Notes: generated by a model not told the origin, from the letters alone. A DNA stretch of 18,798 bases from CALLVY01 sp937899855 (GCA_039820405.1 JBCBQC010000116.1:1-18798); one strand, 5' to 3'. Shown: positions 1 through 7,847, counted from the first letter of the stretch. Translations and numbers: made by a program.

Positions 1-336
1 CCGCAGCGATTGTGGGGGGCTTGGCGGGATTGTACTACGGGGCCGAGGGCATTCCCACCCACTGGCAAGAACGGGAGATCGCCGCCCGCGAGTGTCGCTT
101 ATTTTCGGGTATCCTGGAGGCTGACCTCCACGAGCGCCCGGAGTCCTCCATTCGGTCCGATGGCTACGTGCTGCACAGTTTGGAGGCGGCCCTGTGGTGC
201 TTCCTGCGGGAATCTTCCTACGAAGCGACCGTCTTGCGCGCCGTCAACCTCGGAGGCGATACCGATACCACCGCAGCGATTGTGGGGGGCTTGGCGGGAT
301 TGTACTACGGGGCCGAGGGCATTCCCACCCACTGGC
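1..336 (+). repeat. Direct repeat pair, 66 bp, 270-bp period
   Basis: Positions 1-66 and 271-336 are identical by eye. They diverge immediately afterwards (AAGAACGGG against GAAACGCAC). The 270-bp offset is exactly 90 codons, so the reading frame is kept. The left copy begins at the window edge, so its true length is unknown. It is either the end of a tandem 270-bp duplication inside the ADP-ribosylglycohydrolase gene or an assembly artefact. Confidence 0.9.
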
Positions 337-428
337 GAAACGCACTGGCCCGTCTCGAAGCGATCGAAGACCTCTGCCACCGGTTACAACGACAATATAA
401 AGCCATACCCCCACCGATGGTCTACTGA
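1..428 (+). CDS. ADP-ribosylglycohydrolase (DraG/ARH family), 3' part only
   Basis: The gene is open at the left edge (first full codon at position 3) and ends with TGA at 426-428, leaving about 141 residues. The segment NLGGDTDTTAAIVGGLAG is the C-terminal metal-binding signature of the DraG/ARH family, in which the DTDT aspartates help hold the divalent cations used to remove ADP-ribose from proteins or small molecules. The preceding stretch SDGYVLHSLEAALWCFL is also typical of the family. The piece AAIVGGLAGLYYGAEGIPTHW appears twice, at the very start and again about 90 residues later, because 66 bp of DNA are repeated in frame. In a normal family member it occurs once, close to the C-terminus, so the second copy is in its expected place. 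The N-terminal half with the other metal ligands is outside the window. Confidence 0.85.
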   Translation, partial: AAIVGGLAGLYYGAEGIPTHWQEREIAARECRLFSGILEADLHERPESSIRSDGYVLHSLEAALWCFLRESSYEATVLRAVNLGGDTDTTAAIVGGLAGLYYGAEGIPTHWRNALARLEAIEDLCHRLQRQYKAIPPPMVY

Positions 429-736
429 CCACCGGCTGCTTTCACTCGGGGCCCGGCGCCCCTCATCTGAATATCATGACGGATTACGCCATTGCGCCCT
501 TTCGCTTTTCCCCTTCCCTCCCTTCCCCCGCGTGGCATCGGAAGCCCCAAACGGGTACGGGAACAAGCCCATTTCGGGAAGGGCCGAACGGGAAGCAAAG
601 GAAATGCGGCGGCGAGTATTTTATGCCGGACAATGGTATTATCTTTGGAGCGGGAATTGTTCCCGATTTTTACACTTCAAAAATGGCGCAACCCCTCCTT
701 GGGGGACGGCGCTCCGAACCGCTCAACTCATTCTGC
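429..736. other. Intergenic region, ADP-ribosylglycohydrolase to DUF1905 gene
   Basis: No convincing gene lies here. The frame of the next gene stays open back to 476, but the implied peptide is proline- and arginine-rich and does not resemble the DUF1905 family. A short GC hairpin (GGGGC at 448-452, GCCCC at 458-462) lies 20 bp after the upstream stop but has no T tract. A perfect inverted repeat, CGGGAA-TTG-TTCCCG, sits at 651-665. It lies between a TTTG at 644-647 and a weak -7-like TACACTTC at 671-678, so it could be an operator over the promoter of the DUF1905 gene. Confidence 0.4.
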
Positions 737-1246
737 ATGCATCAGGATCACGCTCCGCTCGTCGACCGCGAGGCTCAATTGGAAAGATTTCCCGGCTTGG
801 GAGGTTGGACTTACGTTCCCACCCCCGAAATTCGCCAAAACCCCCAGGCCCCCTTCGGCTGGGTCGTCGTCAAGGGCTGGATCGACAATTGCGAACTCCG
901 CCGATTCAAACTCATGCCCATGGGTGAAGGGCGCCTCTTTCTCCCGGTACGGGCCGCCATCCGCAAAAAGATCAAAAAGGAGGCTGGCGACTGGGTCAAA
1001 ATCGTCCTCTACGCCGATCAGTCGAGCATTGCATTGCCCGAAGAGCTCGTAGCTTGCTTCCAAAACGAGCCCCAAAAGACTTACCAAACATTTTGCGGCT
1101 TTAGCCGCAGCCAGCAAAAAGCCTATCTGGACTGGATTTACGGCGCGCGCAAGGTCGATACCCAGATCGGACGCATCGCCACCATGATGGATCGGCTGTC
1201 GCGGGGCTTAAAGCTGCACGAACGCGACCCCAACACCATTGTTTAA
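737..1246 (+). CDS. DUF1905 / YdeI (OmpD-associated) family protein
   Basis: The product is 169 residues if translation starts at ATG 737, which gives MHQDHAPLVDREAQLERFPG, close to how Bacteroidota relatives begin. An in-frame ATG at 683 is the alternative. The N-terminal half has the DUF1905 pattern: GGWTYV, then FGWVVVKGWID, then MPMGEGRLFLPV and IRKKIKKEAGDWVKIVLYAD. The C-terminal half (PEELVACFQ through FCGFSRSQQKAYLDWI and RIATMMDRL) fits the YdeI/OmdA helical domain. E. coli YdeI has been linked to peptide and bacteriocin resistance, but the biochemical activity of this fold is not established, so no function is assigned. No signal peptide is visible, so it is probably cytoplasmic. 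Only 18 bp separate it from the NAD synthetase gene, suggesting co-transcription. Confidence 0.8.
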   Translation: MHQDHAPLVDREAQLERFPGLGGWTYVPTPEIRQNPQAPFGWVVVKGWIDNCELRRFKLMPMGEGRLFLPVRAAIRKKIKKEAGDWVKIVLYADQSSIALPEELVACFQNEPQKTYQTFCGFSRSQQKAYLDWIYGARKVDTQIGRIATMMDRLSRGLKLHERDPNTIV

Positions 1247-1264
1247 ACCGAAATTGACTGTACC

Positions 1265-2902
1265 ATGCGTATCGCCATTGCTCAATTGAATTTTCACATC
1301 GGTAATTTTGACGGCAACGTTCGCAAGATGCTCGATGCGGTAGCCGAAGCCAAAGCGGCCGGAGCCGACCTGATTTGCTTTAGCGAACTGGCCACCTGTG
1401 GCTATCCCCCCCGCGATTTTTTGGAATTCGACGACTTCATCGTTCAGGCCGAAGGCGCCATCGCCCAATTGGCCGCCGCCGCTCAGGACATCGCCATTGT
1501 GGTGGGCTCGCCCAGTCGCAATCCCGTCATCGAGGGCAAGGATCTGTACAATTCTGCCTATTTCCTCGCCGACGGAGCCATCCAACAGGTCCAGCACAAA
1601 ACCCTCTTGCCCACCTACGACATCTTTGACGAGTACCGCTACTTTGAGCCCGCCTCGGAGTTTAAGGTGGTCGAGTATCGGGGGAAAAAGATTGCCCTGA
1701 CCGTTTGCGAAGACATCTGGAATATTGGCAACGAAAACCCGTTGTACACCATCTGCCCGATGGACGAGTTGCAGCCCCAGGGGCCCGACTTTATCCTCAA
1801 CCTCTCGGCCTCGCCTTTCGCCCACGACCAAGCGGAGCAGCGCATTCACGTGGTACGAGCCAACGTGGAGCGCTACGGCATTCCGATGTTTTACGTCAAT
1901 CACGCCGGTGCCCAAACCGAATTGATCTTTGACGGGGGCTCTCTCGTCCTCTCGCCGGACGGCAAGTTGTACGACGAGCTGCCCTACTTCGAAGAGGGCC
2001 TGCGCTGCTACGACTTAGACGAGGTGGTGGCCGGTGGGCGGGAACGCCCCCAGGACAAGCACAAGATGCGGCTGATCCACGATGCCATCGTACTGGGGGT
2101 TCGGGACTACTTCGGCAAATTGGGTTTCTCCCGGGCCATCGTAGGCCTATCGGGCGGCATCGACTCGGCGGTGACTACGGTATTGGCAGCCCGCGCCCTG
2201 GGCCCCGAAAACGTACGGGTCATCCTCATGCCCTCGCAGTTTAGCTCCGAACACTCCATCGCTGACGCCCGCGACCTGGCCGAAAACCTGGGCATCGCCT
2301 ACGACCTCATCCCCATTGCCGACATCTACGGGGCTTTTATGGACAAGCTCTCCCCCATTTTTACCGACCGACCTTTTGACGTTACGGAAGAAAACATCCA
2401 GGCTCGGAGCCGCGGCGTCTTACTGATGGCCCTGTCCAATAAGTTTGGCCACATCCTCCTCAACACCTCCAACAAAAGCGAGATGGCGGTAGGCTACGGG
2501 ACCCTTTACGGCGACATGTGCGGCGGCCTATCGGTGATCGGCGACGTGTACAAAACCGAAGTCTTCGAACTGGCGCGCTACATCAATAAGGACGGTGAGG
2601 TCATTCCCGAAAACACCATCGTCAAGCCCCCCTCCGCCGAATTGCGACCCGACCAAAAGGATTCGGATAGCCTCCCCGACTACACCATCCTGGACGAGGT
2701 ACTGTTTCAGTACATTGAAAAACGCCAGGGACCCAAGGAATTGATCGAGATGGGTTTTGAAGAGGCCCTGGTCCGACGGATCCTGCGGCTGGTGAACATC
2801 AACGAGTTCAAACGCCACCAGACGGCTCCGGTCATCCGCGTCTCGCCCAAGGCCTTCGGGATGGGGCGCCGGATGCCAATCGTCGGAAAGTACCTGTCGT
2901 AG
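1265..2902 (+). CDS. nadE: Glutamine-dependent NAD(+) synthetase
   Basis: This 545-residue cytoplasmic enzyme makes NAD from deamido-NAD, ATP and glutamine, the last step of NAD biosynthesis. It has the two-domain, glutamine-using architecture. Residues 1 to about 260 are a nitrilase-type glutaminase with the Glu-Lys-Cys triad visible as E41 (CFSELATCGYPPRD), K112 (VQHKTLLPTYDIFDE) and C148 (LTVCEDIW). Residues from about 265 form the ATP-pyrophosphatase synthetase domain, with the P-loop GLSGGIDSA at 294-302 and the NTSNKSEMAVGYGTLYGD segment. The end, KAFGMGRRMPIVGKY, is typical of the family. Length and motifs are complete and nothing looks damaged. ATG 1265 follows the DUF1905 stop by 18 bp. 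The next gene is convergent, 431 bp away. Confidence 0.97.
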   Translation: MRIAIAQLNFHIGNFDGNVRKMLDAVAEAKAAGADLICFSELATCGYPPRDFLEFDDFIVQAEGAIAQLAAAAQDIAIVVGSPSRNPVIEGKDLYNSAYFLADGAIQQVQHKTLLPTYDIFDEYRYFEPASEFKVVEYRGKKIALTVCEDIWNIGNENPLYTICPMDELQPQGPDFILNLSASPFAHDQAEQRIHVVRANVERYGIPMFYVNHAGAQTELIFDGGSLVLSPDGKLYDELPYFEEGLRCYDLDEVVAGGRERPQDKHKMRLIHDAIVLGVRDYFGKLGFSRAIVGLSGGIDSAVTTVLAARALGPENVRVILMPSQFSSEHSIADARDLAENLGIAYDLIPIADIYGAFMDKLSPIFTDRPFDVTEENIQARSRGVLLMALSNKFGHILLNTSNKSEMAVGYGTLYGDMCGGLSVIGDVYKTEVFELARYINKDGEVIPENTIVKPPSAELRPDQKDSDSLPDYTILDEVLFQYIEKRQGPKELIEMGFEEALVRRILRLVNINEFKRHQTAPVIRVSPKAFGMGRRMPIVGKYLS

Positions 2903-3333
2903 GGTAAAAGCGGGATAAATGGGAGCCGGTGAGAATTTTTTCAGCGAGCAGGTCATTTTTTTTCAAAAAATTTTCCCTTATTTTTCAAAGGTTGTAGCCG
3001 ATTGTAGCTCGTTTTTGTGATTTTGATTTATGGAATTTTTTAGAAAAAGCGTCTATGTATCGGAATTTCTCATTCTAGATGGGGAAATTTCTAGTGATTT
3101 CAAACCAAATGGAATGTGGAATTCCAGGTCTGGGTAGCGGAGCTGTGCTTTGGTGCAGTAGCCGCAAAGGGGTGTCGTCAGCGTCGACGCCTAGAGGGTG
3201 GGCCCACCCAGTGGGCGAATTTCTATCTCCTCCCAAAATCATCCCCCCCTGCACCACTGCCAGCATTTCCACTCGCCTCGTGCTCCTACTTGGCCCTACA
3301 ATTAGGTAGCAAAACATTTGGTCCAGCAAGCAC
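2903..3333. other. Convergent intergenic region, AT-rich half plus palindrome-bearing half
   Basis: This lies between the stops of nadE and the DUF885 gene. The left part (about 2930-3080) is strikingly AT-rich, with homopolymer runs (eight T at 2956-2963, six A at 2965-2970) and an AT-only inverted repeat AATTTTTT/AAAAAATT at 2934-2941 and 2965-2972. That could end nadE transcription, but no GC-rich stem was found. The right part is closer to chromosomal composition and has three perfect palindromes: TGGAATTCCA at 3117-3126, GCGTCGACGC at 3181-3190 and GGGTGGGCCCACCC at 3196-3209. Open frames here give low-quality peptides, and no gene is called. Confidence 0.5.
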
Positions 3334-5097
3334 TCAAGGCAAATTGCTCTGGATGTACTCCTCCACCATCTCCTCCAGAACGAACAAGGGAACGGCACCA
3401 TTTTCCAGTAGCAGGTCGTGAAAATCGCGGAGGTCAAAATTACTGCCCACCTTGATCGTGGTCCGGTCGCGCAGTTCGCGAATTTTCAACTCGCCCATTT
3501 TGTACGACAAGGCCTGTCCGGGCCAGCCGATGTAGCGGTCCACCTCGGTATTGACTTCGTGAAGCGACAGGGCGGTACGCTGGGCCAGGTAATCCACGGC
3601 GCGTTGGCGGGTCCAGCCCTTGGCGTGCAAGCCCACATCTACCACCAGGCGGCAGGCCCGCCACATTTCGTAACTCAGCTGGCCAAAGCGTTCGTAGGGC
3701 GTTTGGTAAATGCCCATTTCAATCCCCAACCACTCACAGTACAGGGCCCAACCCTCCCCGTAGCTACTGAGGTAAAGTTCGCGTCGAAAGTCGGGGACGC
3801 CTTCCATCTCCTGGGCCAGGGCAATCTGCAGGTGGTGCCCCGGTACGGCCTCGTGGAGAGTGAGGGCGGGTAGGACGTAGAGGGGCCGGCTCTCCAGCTT
3901 ATAGGTATTGATCCAGTAATTGCCCGCACGGTGGGCCCGGACCGAACCGGGCGAATACCGTCCCCCCGTATAGTTGGGCGCAATGTCGGCGGGAACGGCT
4001 TGGACGCCGTAGGGCAGGCGGGGCAGTTTGTAAAAATAATTGGGCAGCAGGCCATCGATCCGTTTGGACAGGTAGGCAGCCCGCATGAGCAATTCCTCCG
4101 GCGAGCGGGCGTAAAACGAGGAATCCGTACGTAAAAAGTGTAGAAAATCGGCGAAGCTGCCCGAGAAGCCCGTCCGGGCAATCAACTTTTCCATTTCCTT
4201 TTCAATTCGTACCACCTCACGCTCCCCAATGGCGAAGATCTCGTCCGGCCCCACCGGGAGGGTGGTGAAATACCGGACCAGGTGCGCATAGTAGGCCTCG
4301 CCACCGGGCACCTCGGTAATGCCCAGGCTCGGGCGACACTGGGGCAGGTATTCCTCCTGCATAAACCGGTCAAAATTGCGGTAGGCCACCAGGATGCTAT
4401 CGCGGATGAGGGCACGGGCGCGGTACTGCAATTCGGCCCGTCCGTTTTCCGTGATGTGGGGAGGGATCCGGGTGAGGGGTTCGTAGAGAAAACTGTTTTC
4501 GATACCGGGATCGAGAAAAACTTCGATGAGGGGGCGGTACTTTTCGGCGATGAGCCGGGGTTGGGTAATGCCCCGTTCGAGCCCTTCGCGGAGGAGTGTG
4601 GTGTTGCGCTCCATATAGTTCTTAAACTCCTCCAACATGCTGAGGTAGTCTTGGTAAGATTTGAAGTGGTCAAAGCGAAAAGCCCGTTGGCGAAAGGTCA
4701 GTTCGGTAAAGAACCCACCTTCCGCATTAAAAGAGAGGAAGTAATCTTTGAATTCGAGTCGCTGGATCCGATCCTCCAGGATAAAATTGAAAATGTCGTA
4801 GCTGATCTTATCCTGGCGGCTGAGTGCCTCCCGCGAGATGGTGGCGAGGCGGTTTTGGAGCATGCGCCAATCGGTGAGGCGGATGCGTTGGGCGGCGGGC
4901 GCAATGTCGGGAAACCAAGTACCCTCCGACGACAGTTGCCGTTCCTGCTCAAACAATTCGTGCAACTGTTTGGAAGCAACTTGCGTGGGGTTGATCAGGG
5001 TCTTTTGGCTCCGACGGCCGGGTGAGCAGGCCAGTAACAGTAAAAATAAGCTAAGCGGTAGGTAAAGGTGTCGGTAGTCGGTTGGGGATCTTTTCAT
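3334..5097 (-). CDS. DUF885 family zinc-metallopeptidase-like lipoprotein
   Basis: The product is 587 residues from ATG 5097. The frame runs further upstream only to a TTG, which would bury the signal peptide. MKRSPTDYRHLYLPLSLFLL followed by LLACSP is a lipoprotein signal with the lipidated cysteine at about residue 24, so the protein is probably anchored in the envelope. The body fits DUF885, a large gluzincin-like family. HEAVPGHHLQ at about 415-424 is the HExxxGHH-type zinc motif, and YGEGWALYCEW about 25 residues later holds the glutamate expected as third zinc ligand. Family members are presumed peptidases or carboxypeptidases and their substrates are mostly unknown. The gene follows the small T9SS-tail gene by 110 bp, with a terminator hairpin between them, so it probably has its own promoter. 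Confidence 0.9.
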   Translation of the reverse strand: MKRSPTDYRHLYLPLSLFLLLLACSPGRRSQKTLINPTQVASKQLHELFEQERQLSSEGTWFPDIAPAAQRIRLTDWRMLQNRLATISREALSRQDKISYDIFNFILEDRIQRLEFKDYFLSFNAEGGFFTELTFRQRAFRFDHFKSYQDYLSMLEEFKNYMERNTTLLREGLERGITQPRLIAEKYRPLIEVFLDPGIENSFLYEPLTRIPPHITENGRAELQYRARALIRDSILVAYRNFDRFMQEEYLPQCRPSLGITEVPGGEAYYAHLVRYFTTLPVGPDEIFAIGEREVVRIEKEMEKLIARTGFSGSFADFLHFLRTDSSFYARSPEELLMRAAYLSKRIDGLLPNYFYKLPRLPYGVQAVPADIAPNYTGGRYSPGSVRAHRAGNYWINTYKLESRPLYVLPALTLHEAVPGHHLQIALAQEMEGVPDFRRELYLSSYGEGWALYCEWLGIEMGIYQTPYERFGQLSYEMWRACRLVVDVGLHAKGWTRQRAVDYLAQRTALSLHEVNTEVDRYIGWPGQALSYKMGELKIRELRDRTTIKVGSNFDLRDFHDLLLENGAVPLFVLEEMVEEYIQSNLP

Positions 5098-5142
5098 CGC
5101 ACGAGGCGTTTTGCGGGCGTAAAAAGGAAAGATACAAAATCG

Positions 5143-5186
5143 TAGAAACAAAAATCCCTTGATCGCCAAATCGCAACCAAGGGATT
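5143..5186 (-). terminator. Intrinsic terminator of the small T9SS-tail gene
   Basis: On the minus strand a perfect 9-bp stem, AATCCCTTG/CAAGGGATT (arms 5178-5186 and 5153-5161, 16-nt loop), is followed directly by the T-rich run TTTGTTTC. It starts 22 bp after the stop codon of the small gene at 5208 and lies upstream of the DUF885 start, so it separates the two transcripts. Confidence 0.75.
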
Positions 5187-5207
5187 CCGTAGCGCCCGAG
5201 GGGCAGC

Positions 5208-5552
5208 CTAGCGCTTGCTCAACCGACGCGTCGAAAGGATTTTGCCGTTGTGGCCGACGAACTGTACGAGGTACATGCCATTGGGCAACTCATCGACGTA
5301 GTACTTGTCGTTTTCGAGGTAGGGAAAATCCTTCATCTTCCGCCCCACGACGTTGAACACGATGATTTGCGCCACTTCGTCGCTGGAGCTCAACTGAAAG
5401 TAATGGGTAGTCGGATTGGGAAACAAAGAAAGCTTTGCCGGTGCCTCCCGCTGGTGATGGGCAAGCGCCGTAGCATCGCGGCCGGCAACCTGCGCATTGG
5501 CCAGGCCAAGCAGGAAAAAACAACAAAGAAAAGTTAGTAAAGCTTGCTTCAT
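5208..5552 (-). CDS. Small secreted protein, signal peptide plus T9SS type A sorting domain
   Basis: This is a 114-residue protein. MKQALLTFLCCFFLLGLANAQ is a Sec signal peptide (residues 1-21). After about 20 further residues the chain goes into a T9SS type A C-terminal domain: LSLFPNPTTHYFQL, then IIVFNVVGRKM, then LPNGMYLVQF and a basic tail RRLSKR. Such domains normally direct a large cargo through the type IX secretion system and are removed or anchored at the surface. Here almost no cargo remains. Similar mini-proteins may exist in other Bacteroidota. Alternatives are a remnant of a larger gene or a structural or decoy peptide. Start and stop are clean, and a terminator follows. The gene is downstream of thrS but 328 bp away. 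Confidence 0.85.
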   Translation of the reverse strand: MKQALLTFLCCFFLLGLANAQVAGRDATALAHHQREAPAKLSLFPNPTTHYFQLSSSDEVAQIIVFNVVGRKMKDFPYLENDKYYVDELPNGMYLVQFVGHNGKILSTRRLSKR

Positions 5553-5740
5553 CAGCCGATGTTTTTTAATGGGATCACAATCTACTAGAGTAATACAAAA
5601 TACGCCAAACTGTTTAACATTCCAAGCTAAGTGCCTGACCTTTAATGAAATATTAACAAATATCGTGCAATATTTCGGGTCGAGCTAGCAATTGTCCGTA
5701 TCTTGAAAGATAAAATTATTGTATTCTATTTTTTTATTTA

Positions 5741-5748
5741 CAAAATTA
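5741..5748 (-). promoter_or_regulatory. Possible -7 box for the small T9SS-tail gene
   Basis: The minus strand reads TAATTTTG, a full match to the Bacteroidota -7 consensus TAnnTTTG. It sits between the thrS hairpin and the small gene, but no TTTG-like -33 element is found at the usual 19-21 bp spacing, and the leader would be about 180 nt. Weak call. Confidence 0.25.
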
Positions 5749-5797
5749 CCCGATGTGGGGTAGCTTCGTCAGACACTCGCTTGCCTAATATACGGCA

Positions 5798-5833
5798 AAT
5801 TCCCCCCGCTGGACTTCGCCGACGGGGGGAATT
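5798..5833 (-). terminator. Strong hairpin after thrS, terminator-like
   Basis: Perfect 11-bp arms, AATTCCCCCCG at 5798-5808 and CGGGGGGAATT at 5823-5833, enclose a 14-nt loop. The hairpin begins 47 bp after the thrS stop. On the minus strand it is followed by TTGCCGTATA, so there is no proper T tract. It may act as a poor terminator or as a 3' stabilising structure for the thrS transcript. Confidence 0.5.
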
Positions 5834-5880
5834 GTGACAGTATTGATCGAGGTAGGTCGCGCAAGCGCCCCCGGAGGGTG

Positions 5881-7809
5881 CTACAACAGGGTCTTAAAAT
5901 GCGCCACAAACGCTTCGATTGTTTGCACCCCTTTGTCGCCTTCTCCCTGTACCCGGACGGCCACTTTTCCCTGCTCCACCTCCTTTTCCCCCACGATGAG
6001 GAGGAAGGGCACCTTCTTCAATTCCGTATCGCGGATCTTGCGACCAATCGTCTCGTTGCGCAGGTCGATAAAACCGCGGATGTCGTGCGCCGCCAATTCA
6101 TTTTTGACCCGTTGGCAGTAATCGTTGAAGCGATCGCTGATGGGCAGGAGGGCAAATTGATCGGGCGCCAGCCAGAGGGGAAACTTACCCGCACAGTGCT
6201 CGATCAAGACTCCCATAAAACGCTCCAGCGAGCCAAAGGGAGCCCGGTGGATCATGACGGGGCGGTGGGGCTGGTTGTCGGGGCCAATGTATTCGAGTTG
6301 GAAGCGCTCGGGCAGGGTATAGTCGACCTGGATGGTCCCCAGCTGCCAAGAACGCCCCAGGGCATCCTTGATCATGAAGTCGAGCTTGGGGCCGTAGAAG
6401 GCCGCCTCTCCCAACTCGGTAATGGTCTCCAGACCGATCTCCTGGGTCGCCTCGATGATGGCACGTTCGGCTTTTTCCCAATTCTCATCCGTCCCAATGT
6501 ATTTTTCTCGATTGTTGGGATCGCGGAGCGAAATCTGGGCGGTAAAGGAGTCGAAACCCAATTTTTTGATGACGTACATCGTCAGGTCCAGTACATCGAG
6601 AAACTCTGCCTTGAGTTGATCGGGGGTACAGAAGATGTGGGCATCATCCTGGGTAAAACCACGTACGCGGGTCAATCCGTGTAGTTCACCACTTTGCTCG
6701 TAGCGGTACACCGTTCCGAATTCGGCAAAGCGGACCGGCAGCTCGCGGTAGGAACGCGGTTTGTGGGCATAAATTTCGCAGTGGTGGGGGCAGTTCATCG
6801 GCTTGAGCAAAAACTCCTCCCCTTCCTTGGGGGTATTGATGGGACGAAAGCTGTCCTCCCCGTATTTTTCCCAGTGACCGGAGGTGATGTAAAGGTCTTT
6901 TTTACCAATGTGCGGCGTGATGACGGATTGGTAGCCCCGCTTGAGTTGTTCCGCCTTGAGGAAGTCCTCCAAACGCATCCGCAGGGCTGCCCCCTTGGGC
7001 AACCAGATGGGCAAGCCAGCTCCAACCGTTTCGGAAAACATAAAAAGCTCCAATTCGGCCCCCAGCTTGCGGTGATCGCGCTTTTTGGCTTCCTCCCGCA
7101 TCTGCAAGTACTGCTTGAGTTCTTTTTGTTGGGGAAAGCTTACGCCGTAGACCCGGGTCATTTGCTGGCGTTTTTCATCACCTTGCCAGTAGGCCCCGCC
7201 GACGTTCATCAATTTGACCGCCTTGATCTTACCCGTGTCGGGCAGGTGCGGCCCCCGACAGAGGTCCACAAAGTTGCCCTGTTCGTAGAGGGTAAGGGCT
7301 TCGTCCGCACCGCGCTTTTCAATCAACTCCACCTTGTATTCATCGCCTTTTTCTTGAAAGTACGCCAGGGCCGCATCGCGGGTGATGTCCTTGCGTTCGT
7401 AGTGGTTTTTCTGCCGCGCCAGCTCGATCATCTTGTCCTCGATTTTCTTAAAATCATCGGAGGAGATGGTGTGCTCACCGGGGTCGACATCGTAGTAGAA
7501 GCCGTTTTCGGTGGCGGGGCCGGTCCCAAATTGGATGCCGGGGTAAAGGGCTTCGAGGGCTTCGGCGAGCAGGTGGGCCGAGGAATGCCAAAAGGTGGCC
7601 TTGCCGTCTTTGTCGCGCCAGGTGAGCAATTGTACCGTAGCATCGTTTTTGATGGGACGCGTGGAATCCCACACTTCCCCGTTGACTTTGGCGGAGAGTA
7701 CGTTACGGGCCAGCCCCTCACTGATGGAGCGGGCGATGTCCATCGCGGTAACGCCATTTTCGTATTGGCGGACCTTCCCATCGGGAAAGGTGATGTTGAT
7801 TTGACTCAT
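5881..7809 (-). CDS. thrS: Threonine--tRNA ligase
   Basis: This 642-residue cytoplasmic class II synthetase charges tRNA-Thr. All four usual domains are present at normal length. An N-terminal TGS domain covers about 1-62. The editing domain follows, with HSSAH (H75, H79) and DLCRGPH (C184, H188), the sites that hydrolyse mischarged Ser-tRNA. The catalytic core has the zinc ligands C340 (KPMNCPHHCEIY), H391 (DDAHIFC) and H521 (MIHRAPFGSLERF). The C-terminal anticodon-binding domain starts around 545 (WLAPDQFALLPI, RNETIGRKIRDTELKKVPF). ATG 7809 gives the expected MSQINITFPDG start. The gene stands alone rather than next to infC. The dodecin gene lies 182 bp upstream in the same direction. Confidence 0.97.
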   Translation of the reverse strand: MSQINITFPDGKVRQYENGVTAMDIARSISEGLARNVLSAKVNGEVWDSTRPIKNDATVQLLTWRDKDGKATFWHSSAHLLAEALEALYPGIQFGTGPATENGFYYDVDPGEHTISSDDFKKIEDKMIELARQKNHYERKDITRDAALAYFQEKGDEYKVELIEKRGADEALTLYEQGNFVDLCRGPHLPDTGKIKAVKLMNVGGAYWQGDEKRQQMTRVYGVSFPQQKELKQYLQMREEAKKRDHRKLGAELELFMFSETVGAGLPIWLPKGAALRMRLEDFLKAEQLKRGYQSVITPHIGKKDLYITSGHWEKYGEDSFRPINTPKEGEEFLLKPMNCPHHCEIYAHKPRSYRELPVRFAEFGTVYRYEQSGELHGLTRVRGFTQDDAHIFCTPDQLKAEFLDVLDLTMYVIKKLGFDSFTAQISLRDPNNREKYIGTDENWEKAERAIIEATQEIGLETITELGEAAFYGPKLDFMIKDALGRSWQLGTIQVDYTLPERFQLEYIGPDNQPHRPVMIHRAPFGSLERFMGVLIEHCAGKFPLWLAPDQFALLPISDRFNDYCQRVKNELAAHDIRGFIDLRNETIGRKIRDTELKKVPFLLIVGEKEVEQGKVAVRVQGEGDKGVQTIEAFVAHFKTLL

Positions 7810-7847
7810 TGGTTGCTTGGTGTGCGGTTATAGCAATTTGAATTTCC

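Larger units (their letters stand above)
5553..5880. other. Intergenic region between thrS and the small T9SS-tail gene
   Basis: This 328-bp region is AT-rich in its lower two thirds. It holds a strong hairpin near the thrS stop, a -7-like box, and the inverted repeat GAAATATT/AATATTTC (5647-5654 and 5669-5676, 14-nt spacer) about 95 bp upstream of the small gene. No open frame here looks like a protein, and no RNA gene was recognised. Confidence 0.5.

Noticed and set aside
476..736. Upstream extension of the DUF1905 protein from ATG 476
   Set aside because: The added 87 residues are Pro/Arg-rich and unlike the family, whose relatives begin close to the residue encoded at 737.
1208..1915. 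Open frame of 235 codons opposite nadE, and a similar one opposite the DUF885 gene at 4282-5025
   Set aside because: Both are mirror images of well-supported genes, with Val/Gly/Asp-rich shadow composition.
3075..3437. Leftward open frame of 120 codons in the nadE-DUF885 gap
   Set aside because: It overlaps the end of the DUF885 gene in another frame, and its gap portion is low quality with no domain or signal.
6694..7833. Long open frame of 379 codons opposite thrS
   Set aside because: It is antisense to a complete, motif-perfect thrS; such frames arise from codon bias in GC-rich DNA and the peptide has no recognisable domain.
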